This document shows positions 21,025 to 31,450 of a stretch of 64,000 bases of DNA, in pieces. Within the stretch, counting starts at the first letter, position 1; each line of letters starts with the position of its first letter. Origin of the DNA: Allomyces arbusculus (Eukaryota; Blastocladiomycota; Blastocladiomycetes; Blastocladiales; Blastocladiaceae). The DNA lies in the NCBI GenBank assembly GCA_027604705.1, contig JADHYV010000014.1:310001-374000 (forward strand), given 5' to 3'. Made by a program: the position numbers and the translations under genes. Under the pieces are notes generated by a model, which worked only from the letters and a program-made list of their open reading frames with translations, was not told the DNA's origin and searched no databases.

Positions 21025-22916
21025 TTACGCGAGCACTGACTTGCCGTCCATCTCTTTGGGCACCTCAATGCCCATCAGGTCGAGCACCGTGGGCGCGACA
21101 TCGCACAGCGCCGACTTGACGTTGTTCGGCAGCTTGACCTTGCGGTCGTCCGAGACGCCAGGAATCGTCATGATCGACAGCGGCACGCGTGCCGTGGTGT
21201 GCGCCGTATGGGGTTCACCATTGGGCGCAATCATCTTCTCGGCGTTCCCGTGGTCGGCCGTGATCACCAGCGTATACCCAAACTGCTTGCACGCCGCGGC
21301 AATCACACCAATCGCGGCATCCGTCGCTTCGACGGCCTTGATGGCCGGCTCGAGCTTGCCCGTGTGCCCGACCATGTCCGGGTTGGCAAAGTTGCACATG
21401 ACCAGCGGGTACTTGTCCGTGGCGAGCTGCGCGGCGACCGCCTGGCCGACCCCGGCCGCCGACATTTCCGGCTGCAAGTCGTAGGTCGCGACGCGCGGCG
21501 ACGGGATCAGGACGCGGTCCTCGCCCGCAAACTGCTTCTCGCACCCGCCGTTGAAGAAGAATGTGACGTGCGCGTACTTTTCCGTCTCGGCCACGTGGCA
21601 CTGCGGGACATTGTGCTTGGCAAGCACCTCGGCCAGGACATTGTCCATGACCTGCGGCGGGAACGCCGTCGGGAACGGGAAGTCGGCCTTGTACTGCGTC
21701 ATGGTCGTGATGTTGATCCCCTTGGGGATCGCCAGCGACTCGGCGAGCGGCGAGAAGTGGCACCGCGCATCGAGCGACGCGACCAGCTGCCGCATGCGAT
21801 CGGACCGGTAGTTGAAGAAGAAGAGCGTGTCGTTTTCGCCAATCACGCCCTTGTTGTCAATGATCAACGGCTTGAGGAACTCGTCGGTCTCGCCCGCATC
21901 GTAGCGCGCCTCGACGGCCTTGACAATCTCGTCCTCAATGTGCTGCGTCGCGCCCTGGCTCGACGAAATGGCCGTCAGGTGCTCGCCCTCGCCCTTGAGC
22001 AGGCCGTTGAGCGCGCGCTCGAGCCGCTCCCAGCGCTTGTCGCGGTCCATGGCGTAGTACCGGCCCGTCATGGTCGACAGCACACCGTAGCCCTCGTTCT
22101 CGTCGCGGATAAACTGCATCAGCCGGCGCACGTAAGTCGTCGCCGACTTGGGCGCCGTGTCGCGACCGTCGCCAAAGAAGTGCACGTAGCACTCGGGCAC
22201 ACCGGCCTTGCGCGCGGCCTTAAGCAGCGCGTGCAGGTGGTTCTGGTGCGAGTGAACGCCACCGTCCGAAATCTGGTCGTCGTTTCAACGTGTTAGCGAG
22301 CCGCTCCTCGCTTCAACCGATACGCGAGCGAGTAGGCAAGAACAAAACGCACCAGACCGAGGAAGTGCAGGCGGCCCGAGTGCGACTTGGCGTAGTCGAA
22401 CGCGGCCTTGACATGCTCCAAATCGCCAATCGTCTCGTTCTGCACCGACAAGTCGATGCGCACGATATCCTGGTAGACCACGCGACCGGCACCAATGTTG
22501 AGGTGCCCGACCTCCGAGTTACCCATAAGCCCGTCGGGCAGCCCGACGGCGAGCCCGTGCGCGGCGAGCGTCGTGTAGGGGTAGTTCTCGCGCAGGTGCG
22601 TCATGGTGGGCGTCTTGGCGAGCTTGATGGCATCGCCCTTCGGGTCGCCGTCGGCGGGCGAAATGCCCCATCCGTCGATCGCGATCAGGCACACCTTGGC
22701 CTTGATGGGCGTCGTTGGCGCACCCGACAGCTGCTCAGGCGCGGCGTTGAAAGTGGCGGTCTCGGGCATCGACATGGTCTCAGGAAGCGTCGGGAAAGGG
22801 TCGATAATCACGGCACGTGAAGAGGACTCGTCTGGAGTGGTAGCCGACGTGTGCCATGCGTGCACGGCGCGGTTGTAGCCGGCGGTCAGTGCCTTGCGTA
22901 GTTTCGCTGGGATCAT
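21025..22916 (-). CDS. 2,3-bisphosphoglycerate-independent phosphoglycerate mutase
   Basis: Two exons (22916-22353, 22272-21025) encode 603 residues from the first Met, or 556 from the Met at 22775, closer to the usual 510-560. Converts 3- to 2-phosphoglycerate in glycolysis using two Mn ions and a phosphoserine. Visible motifs: LIAIDGWG (metal Asp), GLMGNSEVGHLNIGAGR (nucleophile Ser), ISDGGVHSH (made across the splice junction), FFGDGRDTAP, STMTGRYYAMDRDKRW, FFNYRSDRMRQL, FFFNGGCE, NFANPDMVGHTG and ITADHGNAE. All metal-site regions are intact. Fungi of the Dikarya such as yeast often use the cofactor-dependent enzyme, so the independent form is notable. The optional N-terminal 47 residues (IPAKLRKALTAGYNRAVHAW) are amphipathic and could be a targeting peptide or a product of the wrong start. 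Confidence 0.95.
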
Positions 22917-24097
22917 TGTAGTCGTGGTCTTGGTGGAAGTGGTCGTGGGAGAGAAGGGCGCGGCTCAAGGCGGGAGAGGCAGAGAGAAGAAGAGAGCGGA
23001 AGTCGCGCGCGCTGCGGCGAGCCGAGTTGAAGACGATGCCATGGTGCGCGCGCACGATGTTGGGAAGAGGGCAGAAAACGGTGTGGAGGGATGAGGGAGA
23101 GGAGAGTCTCGGAGATGGATTGGTGGTGGCGGTGGCGAGGCGCGCGACCTGCAGGGCCCTTGAAGCGCCGTCAACATCACCAACCATCACCGTCGCCCAA
23201 CACCTCCCGAAAACACGAAAACAATCAACACAAGGGAATCGGACGAGAACCACGCACCAGAAGCTGGACAAGAAGTGGATCACGACGCTGCTTGAATGGG
23301 CGCGACGCGAGACCAACAACCACAATCTAATCGGGCGCACGCCAAAGCACGGAGGTCAGCCACGCAAAGCGCCATCCAGAGGAAGGGGTTCGTGCCAACG
23401 CGTCGGACATGCGTGCCGCCGCTCGCCTTGGTCACCCTTCGCTACCATCGCGGCCAACGTGCGCAAATTCGCGACTCTAAGGCCGTTTAGCAGCGGTTCG
23501 AGCGGCACTGGGGCGCCGGTTGCTCTTCCTGTCGAGCAAGCTGGCACCCGACGCGCCGATCGAAAACACGACGCGTCCATGCCGAGGCGCGAGCGGCGTC
23601 GTGGCCGCGTCGGCAGCAGATCGAGCAACGGCGCTGCGGTCGGCTCGAGCGGAAAGCCGGTCTGGACGCGTACGATCACGAGCTGGCGGGCAGACTTGGC
23701 GAAGTTGCGGTTGGCGACGGGAGCGGCAGCGGGTCGACTGCTCGCGGTGAGACCGGCCGCGGCGGCACGTCTCGCTCCAAGCTCCAACCGCGCCGAGCCG
23801 TCGGGCGCGTCCGGGGCCATGCACGTGGCCGCGCCAAATGAAATGGCAATGCGGTTTTTGGGGTGGTTCCCAGCGAGACTCTGGAGACTCCGGAGGAGCC
23901 GGCGGCGTGCGGTGGAGAAGGGCATGTGCAGGGGAAAGCCGTGGCAGGGGTGCGAGTCCGACCGCGTCGCGCCTGTTCGCTCAGTTTCTCCACCTCACAA
24001 AACCGGCTAACCACCACCGCCGTCTCCTCGACCCGACTCGGTGCCCCCGCTCCTCGACGACGAACTCCACGACCACGACGACCACAGCCACGCCACA
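22917..24097. other. Divergent region, iPGM / STI1
   Basis: About 1.2 kb between opposing starts. A minus-strand open stretch at 23356-23925 starts with a presequence-like MPFSTARRRLLRSL, but its plus-strand complement is just as open and it has no domain, so I do not call it. Pyrimidine-rich toward the STI1 start. Confidence 0.3.
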
Positions 24098-26100
24098 ATG
24101 GTATGCTCGGCCTGGAACGCATCAGCTGCAGCCGCACTGTGCCGCGCCCGTCCCGCGAGCACGGTCATGATCAGTGGCAGTTTTTTGGCGACCGTGATCT
24201 TTGCGCGACCTGACCCGGCCGTCCTGATCCGCTGTAGAGCACGGCCGACCAGCTCAAGGCCGCCGGCAACAAGGCCTTCTCGGCGGGCCAGTACCAGGAC
24301 GCGATCAAGCACTTTTCCGCGGCCATCGAAGTCGACCCAACGAACCACGTGCTCTACTCGAACCGGTCGGCCGCCTACGCGTCGCTCAAGCAGTTCCCCG
24401 ACGCGCTGCGCGATGCCGAAAAGACCGTCGAGCTGGCCCCGCAGTGGGCCAAGGGCTACTCGCGGCTCGGCGCCGCGCGGCACGGGCTCGGCGACCTCGA
24501 GGCCGCCAAGCAAGCCTACGAACAGGGCCTGAAAGTCGAGCCCAACAACGCGCTCCTCGCGCGCGGGATCAAGGACGTCGAGACAGCCATGGCCGCGGAA
24601 CGGCCGGGCGGCAAGAACGACCCGATTGCGGGCCTGCTCAACAATGATATCTGGGGCAAGATTGCGGCCAACCCGAAGCTCGCGCCGTACCTCGCCGACC
24701 CGTCCTATGTCGCACAGGTCAAGGCCATGATCGCGAACCCGTCGTCGGGTATGGCCGCGATGCAGGACCAGCGCATCATGATGACGCTCTTGACGCTCAT
24801 GGGCATCAACATGACCACCGCCGAGGAGGCCGGGTTGAACACGGATAGCATCCCGAAGCCCCGGTCCCGGTCGCCGTCGCCCGTGCGCGCTGAGTCGGCA
24901 CCGAAGCCACGCGCCGCGTCGCCCGTCAAGGAGACGCCGAGGGAAGCGCCCGCCCCCGCGTCGACGTCGCGCTCGGTGCCCACCGAGGACAAGATGGAGG
25001 TCGACGAGCAGCCCGAGGTCGACGAGGAAGCGCAGCGCCGCGAAGCCATGCTCGCCGAAAAGGAAAAGGGCAATGCTGCCTACAAGAAGCGCGATTTCGA
25101 GACGGCGCTGCAGCATTACGGCAAGGCCTGGGAGCTCTCGGACGAACGCGAGGTCACGGTGCTGACCAACATGGCCGCCGTCTACTTTGAGCAGGTGCGT
25201 TTTCATCTGCGTGGATTTCCGTCCTCGGCGGGGCAGCAGCACTGACGCGACGCTGATCGATCTGCGTTGTAGGCCGAGTACCAAAAGTGCATTGAAAAGT
25301 GCCACGCCGCGATCGACCTGGGCCGCGAGCAGCGCGCCGACTTCAAGCTGATTGCGCGCGCCCTCGCTCGGATCGGCAATGCCTACGTGAAGCTCGACCA
25401 GCTCGACGACGCCATCAAGTTCTACCAAAAGTCGCTCACCGAGCACCGCACGGCCGATACTCTGCAGCGCCTGCGCGACACGGAAAAGTTGCTTGAACAG
25501 CGCAAGAAGGCGGCCTACCACGACCCGGCGCTCGCCGATGCCGCGCGCGACCGCGGCAACGAGCTCTTCAAGAAGCACGACTATGCGGCCGCCGTCAAGG
25601 AGTACACCGAAGCGATTGCCCGCAACGAGGCCGACCCGCGCGCCTTCTCGAACCGCGCCGCCTGCTACCACAAGCTCGGCGCGATCCCAGAGGCCAAGAA
25701 GGACTGCGATGCCGCAATCGCGCGCGACCCGAACTTTGTCAAGGCGTATATCAGGAAGGCGGCGCTGCTGCACTTGACCAAGGAGTACAAGGCCGCGCTC
25801 GAAGTGTGCGAGCAGGCCGCGAATGCCGACAAGGACGGTAAGCACTCGCATGAGATTCAGCAGCAGATTCAGAAATCGACGGCCGCCATGTACTCGGGCG
25901 ACCCGAAGGCCCGTGAAGAGCGCGCCAAGCGCGCGATGCAGGACCCGGAGGTGCAGCAGATCCTGCAGGACCCAATCATGAACCAAATCTTGTCGCAGAT
26001 GCAGTCGGACCCGGGTGCGATTCGCGAGCACCTCAAGAACCCGATGGTTGCAGCCAAGATCCAGAAACTCGTCGAGGCTGGCGTGCTCGCCGTCAACTAA
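24098..26100 (+). CDS. STI1: Hsp70-Hsp90 organising co-chaperone Sti1/Hop
   Basis: Exons 24098-24100, 24238-25194 and 25273-26100 give 595 residues, close to yeast Sti1 (589). The first exon is the start codon alone (ATG followed directly by a GTATGC donor). TPR1 begins ADQLKAAGNKAFSAGQYQDA and binds Hsp70. It is followed by a first DP domain (WGKIAANPKLAPYLADPSY), a Ser/Pro/Lys linker, TPR2A (EKEKGNAAYKKRDFETALQH) which binds Hsp90, TPR2B (ARDRGNELFKKHDYAAAVKE), and the second DP domain (DPEVQQILQDPIMNQILSQM) ending near VEAGVLAVN. The cytosolic protein passes clients from Hsp70 to Hsp90. The 137-base first intron is long for this window and may contain regulatory sequence. All domains are present and in the normal order. 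Confidence 0.95.
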
Positions 26101-26408
26101 AGCGTCGTAGTGCCAGGCGACGGGGGCAGTTTTGTGTTCGTGGGGGGCGGACGGTTGGGGTCCGCCGATTTGGTTGGTTTCTCGTGTCTTTGGATTGAAT
26201 GAATGTAGAGTGCCATGAGTGCTGTTTGGTGTCCTTGAGGACCGGTTCTCTACACAACTTCAATCTCCGGTCCTCCCTTGGTTCAGCACGGACAACAGGG
26301 TCGTGCAATGCCGCGGTGTGATATATGTACAAAAAACGAATCGGAACCAGACAAAACCAAAAAATAATGCCCTTCACAGGCATTCGTCCCTCCGGCCTCA
26401 CGCTTCAT
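26101..26408. other. Convergent 3' region, STI1 / NPC1
   Basis: 308 bases between opposing stop codons; contains both 3' UTRs. A plus-strand AAATAATG near 26361 is only a weak poly(A)-like element. No gene is seen. Confidence 0.4.
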
Positions 26409-29400
26409 TCACTCGTCGTCCGCCGGATCGTCGCCGAGCCGCAGACTGCCGACCTCAAAAACGACGCCCCCCGGGACCATGCGCCCATTCGGTGCCTTTC
26501 TCGCGGGCGACCGCGGCCGGTCAACCGCTTCCCCACCCGTCGCCGCACTCGGCCCATTGGACTCGTCCACACCGTCTGGCGACGCCGTTACTTTCGACCG
26601 CACAGGCGACGACGGGCGCGACGGCGGCATCGGCACCTCTGCGGGCACGGCCAGCAGCCGCTCCTCCACCTCCACCGCCTTCCCCGCGCCGCCAAACGTG
26701 AGGAGGAGCAGCGGCAGCACACCGAGCCCAACGGCGAGCCCAGTGACGAGAATCGCGCAATAAATCTCAAAGTAGAACGTGCGGAAGATCGCCGACCGCG
26801 CGAACGCGAGCACGGCGACGCCCACCAACTTGGTCCACCCAATCCCGTTGAGCACCGAATGGCCGGCGCCAAACAGGACCTGTGTGACGCGCGCTTCGAC
26901 GTCAACGACGGTGGTCGTCGCGGCAAACGCGCGTAGGACATGCGCGGCAAATTCGACCCCGAGCCCGCCGCCGAGAACAATGTTCACGAGGGACACGCCG
27001 TTGAGCGGGATTTGACGCAGACCGAGCACGAGCGCCGACATCCACAGGAGCATGATCGCCATAGCTGCGGCGAGAATGCCAGCCAAGTGCAGCGATCCGA
27101 GCAGGACTGTGGTCGTGACTGCGACGATCAAGAGAACCATCACGACGAGTTTCCACGCGACGGGCACCAAGTGCGCGTACTGCGCAAAGAACGGGTGGAA
27201 TACCGCGTACGTCGCGACTTTAACGGGGGAAACCGCGTCCACGGCGTCAGCCACGCGCTGGTGCGCGGCGGCCGCGTGCAGGAGCGCCTCCTGCGACCGC
27301 AGCGGCGTCGCCGCCGCGCGAAACGTGAACGCATCGAGGTTCGGCGCGACCGCGTCGGCGTACGCGGCGGCACCCGCCTGTGGGCACACCTCGTCGGGCA
27401 CCGATTCGAGCCAATGCCGCATAATCTCGTGAGTCTGGTCGCCGAGCGCGTCAATCACGCCCTCCAAATTCGTCGGCCGCCAGACGTCGAAATCGACGCA
27501 CGGGACGCAATTGCCAATGTAATCTTTCCCCGGATCGCACCACTCACGTGGATTCTTGCGGCGCCGCGAACAGCACGCGGGCACGTCCTCCGACTCGTCC
27601 TCGGGGTCCCGCGGCTGCAGCCAGTACAAGAAGTCGTCGAGCCACGCGGTCGCGGGCGAGGCCAGCGCCGAGACGTTGGGTCGTTTCCTTTCCTGCTCGA
27701 GTAGGTTCGGGATCGAGTTGACGTCGCACGCCGTGAACCGCGCACACATGGCCTTCCAATGGTCGTGGTTGCGCAAATCGACGTTTTCGGCCATGAAATA
27801 CACGGGCGGACCCGTGCTGAAGTACCGGTCGAGATCGTCAAAGTAGCTGACCATGTGCGAGTCGCCCGGCAGCGCTGCGCGCTGGTCGAGGCCAAGCGAA
27901 ATGTTGGACAGGAGCAGGGCAGAGCCAATTGAGAGCGCGGCGACCGTGGCGAGTAGTGCCCGCCGGTACCGCACGAGGATTTGCGTGTAGCGCACCCACG
28001 CGGCACCTGAGTGTTTCAGCGCCGGGACGTGGATCATGGCGAGAATCGCGACAAACAGCGTCACTTGGAGCAAGAAGAGGGCCGCGACCGTCGCGGCCGC
28101 ATACAGCGCAAACGACGACACGGCGGGAATGTCGATCAGTGCGGCCGCCAGGAAAATGAGCAGTTCGCACACAAACGAAAGCAAGAACCCAGGCCCCTGC
28201 CGAGCCAGCGCGAGCGCGATCCGGTACGGCGTCGACGGGAAGACATGAATCTGTTCGCGCGCTTCGACGAGCAGGAACACATTATCGACGCCAATGGCCA
28301 GCGCCAGGAACGGGATCACTTCGAGCGAAATGAACGTGCACGGCACGCCGAGCCAGCTGAGCGTGCCAATCGCCATCGACACACTGAGCAGCACAAGCGT
28401 CACGGCTGACAGCGCGACCGTTGGGCTGCGCAGCGTCTGCACCAGGTAGGCGACCATGGCCAGGTACGAAATGGCGATTGTCAGGTAGTCGGCCGACGTG
28501 GACGCAATCAGTTCCGTCTCGACCGATGACTCGGTGCTGTAACTGAGCCGCAACGGCGCGGGGGTCGCCTGCTGCGCATCCTGGAATTTCGTGCGCAGCC
28601 ACGCCTCCCACTCTTCGGCCACGTCAATGTAGGTCGCGTTGCGGTCCGAGTTGCGGTTGACGAACGTGACAATGAACGCGCGCGTGTTGTTCACCTGGTC
28701 GACGATCAGTTCGGGCTTGAGCGGTTGCCGGAACGCGGGAAGACACGCGGGCAGCGTCGGGTTGCCGAGACACGACGTGAGGTGCTCGCGCCAGTCCGAG
28801 TTCTCAAACGTGGCCAGGTCGTCCTGCCAATAACCCGTGACCGACTGAACGACACACCCGTCGGGGCCGGGTTCTGGCAACGGGCGGAAGCAAAAGTCGT
28901 TGAGCGAGAAACCGTTGGGCGCGCGCTCGTGCTTGATCGCGTGCTGCAGTGCAAACAGCTGCCGCAACGTGTCTTCTGAGATCACGGTCGCCGCCGGGTC
29001 CGGGTCGGTCGTCGACAAGATCACTTGTTGCGTGCGGTAAAACGGCCCAAACTCGCGGTCGTAAAACGCCTTACTCGCCGCCGCGGCCGAGTCGGGCGGG
29101 ACCCACAGGTCCTCGGGTCTCGTCACGAGCTTCAAGTTGAAGATCCACCCGGTACTGCACGCGGCCACGAGCAAGAGCATCGTCAGAATTGTTGTCTTAG
29201 GCCGGTGCGCGCACACGTGGCCGAGCGCCAAGAACAGCTGCGAGATTGGGTCGGTCGGCAACGAGTTGGTATCGTCAGCGGCGACAAACGGGCCATCACG
29301 GATCGGCGACTGCGGGAACGAGTCCATGGACGGGGACAGCAGTGGCGCCGCCATGAGATCGTCGCGCAAGAACGCGGGCGCCTCGAGATCGTCATCCGAG

Positions 29401-30364
29401 TCGCCAATACGCACGCCGCGGTGCCGCGCCTGCTGCTGTTTCCAGGCGCGCCGCGCCCACCGCGTCACAAGCGTGCCGAGCCACGCGGTCAACACGAGCA
29501 GTTCGAGTGCAAGACCGAGCACGGCCCACAGGTGCCAGGACCCAACCATGTGTGGTGGATTGGGTTCGCGGATCGCGGGCAGGACGGGGCATACGGCGGC
29601 ACAGTCCATGCACGAGCAGCGCAGCGCCGCGTCGGTCGAGTTGCACGGTACGGCGGGCGGGTTGTGCGGGCGGAAATCAATTGTCGATTGCACGGGGAAC
29701 TTGATCAGGAACGGCGACCCGCCGATTTCGGGCTTAGGTGCGCCCATAAAATCGAGAAACTCTTGCGGAGTCTTGGCGCCGCCGCCGACAAAGTCCATGA
29801 CAAACCGGTTGTCGCCGCCGAATTTGATGTCCTTGCACTATTTACGGAGGAGATCAGTGGTCAGGTCACGCCGGATCAGATTACAGCTCCCCAAGTCCAC
29901 ATGTCCACGGTGCGTACCGAGTTAAACAGCGCCGTGGAAAACTTGGGCGCGACATGGTACTCGACGACGGTCGCTGCCGTCCGGTTCGCGATTTTTTCGG
30001 TGGCCGTGACGTTGACAAACGAGGCCTGGTCGGGCGAACAGCTGAAGTCACACCAAAACTTCTTGAGGTTCTCCCAGCAGGCCGGGCACGGCTGGACAAA
30101 GCGGTTCGCAATCTGGATCGAGGCTTCGAGCGTGTCAACCTGCGCGGCGTCGCAGCAGACAGGGCCCTGTGCGTAGCGGTCACCACAGAGCTGGACCAAG
30201 TGCGCGCGCAGCTTGGTGTTTGGGTCCTCAGCGGGCAAGTCGACGGCGCAGTTGAGCGGTGGTGAGAGGAAGGAGCGTGACCCGCACTGGCCGTACATGG
30301 CGCATCGCCCGCGTCCGTCGCGCGGGCGCGACGCCGGCGGCGGCGGCGGATGGTGGTCGGGCAT
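26409..30364 (-). CDS. Niemann-Pick C1 sterol transporter (Ncr1)
   Basis: Exons 30364-29885 and 29837-26409 give at least 1302 residues (human NPC1 is 1278). The N-terminal sterol-binding domain is recognisable from GRCAMYGQCG, PCPACWENLKKFWCDFSCSP, and CKDIKFGGDNRFVMDF across the 47-base intron. After the first internal helix and the middle lumenal domain comes the sterol-sensing domain (ISYLAMVAYLVQTL, then FLALAIGVDNVFLLVEA). A cysteine-rich second lumenal domain (ACCSRRRKNPREWCDPG) and the last RND-type helix bundle with GLGVEFAAHVLRAFA follow. It moves sterol out of the vacuole/lysosome lumen. No clear signal peptide precedes the first Cys, so a short 5' exon upstream of 30364 is probably missing. 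The tail is acidic and lacks the LLNF sorting motif of animals. Confidence 0.93.
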
Positions 30365-31450
30365 GGTGAGTGCAGGCGTTGGTGGGTCAGATGCGCGAGA
30401 GCGGCGGTGTCGGGCGCGATCGGTGCTGTTCGGGTGCGGCAGTGCGGCAAGTTGCGTTACGAGTCGTGGCCGCCGTCAGTGCGGATGCGACGGCGCACGG
30501 AGGACGACGACGACAATGAGGCGACGGTGACGACGGCGTTGACGACGAGGTCGAGCTCGAGCCGGGTTTTGATGCAAGGGTGAGAACAGCCGTCTTCCGT
30601 GCATGTTCCCGCCTGGGCCGATCATTTCATGATTTTTGGGTTGCGACTTTTATCATCGAGCGGAGCTTTTTTGGGGCAAGTCGCAGAGTTGTGTGAAGAG
30701 GCGTCCGACGCGTCGCGACACGAGTCACTTGACAGCCTGCCAGGCCTGTCGGGCCGCAGCGTCTCCTGTTTGGTGGGTTGGTTGACGCTTGACACTGTGG
30801 GCGGCCGACTCCCGAGTCGGCCGCGCACAAGGCACCGCGACCGAGCAACGACCCGCTTCCTCCCCTCCCGTCCTCGCCCCGTTCCCGCCGCGACCGGCAC
30901 TGCCAACCGCCCGCACTCTGGTCGGCCGCGCCGCCTGGCGCCCTCGCTCTCTCTGTGCCGACCAGCGAGGACTCCGGATCCGCCGCGACCGTTCGCACCT
31001 CGGCCATCCCTGCCAGCACCCCGTCGGCGGCAGCAGCAAGGACCCGCACGAGTGCGACGCGACGCCCGTCATCATTGCGTCGACGCGGCGACACTGTGCC
31101 CAAATTGGCGCAGATCAAGTGCATTGGCGTGGCGACCAACGCGGTCGACAACCAGCTGCCGCTGCAAGTCAACGTCACGCACCTCACCTGGCCGACACCA
31201 CCAACGCGACCCGTTCCGACAGTCATTGTGCACGCGTAAGCACACTGGCGGGTCTGGACCCGTCGCCCTGCCCATCTGCACCCGGCCCAGAACCGCGCCC
31301 GACCGCAATTGCGTGCCGGTGAGTACACGTCGAGAATCACGACCATCTCGAAGCCGTGTCCTTGACCGCTCCGCACCAACCCTACTCGCTCGCGCTCCTG
31401 CTCGCGCTCCCGCTCCCGCTCTCCATTTCTTTCCAGGAACCGACACCACC
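30365..31450. other. Divergent region, NPC1 / giant ASH-repeat gene, with a likely 5' UTR intron
   Basis: Should contain the missing NPC1 signal-peptide exon and both promoters. A GTGAGT donor at about 31319 and a TTTCCAG acceptor at about 31436 define a likely 118-base 5' UTR intron just before the plus-strand start at 31451. A plus-strand open frame runs through from 30599, but its N-terminal part is Arg/Pro/Ser composition without structure. Confidence 0.45.

Noticed and set aside
20022-21068. A 348-codon minus-strand frame overlapping the 5' end of the Bsd2-like gene
   Set aside because: It is out of frame with the well-supported spliced Bsd2-like product and is low-complexity.
23356-23925. 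A 189-codon minus-strand frame with a presequence-like start
   Set aside because: The opposite strand is open over the same span, there is no domain and no intron support. It lies in the iPGM/STI1 promoter region.
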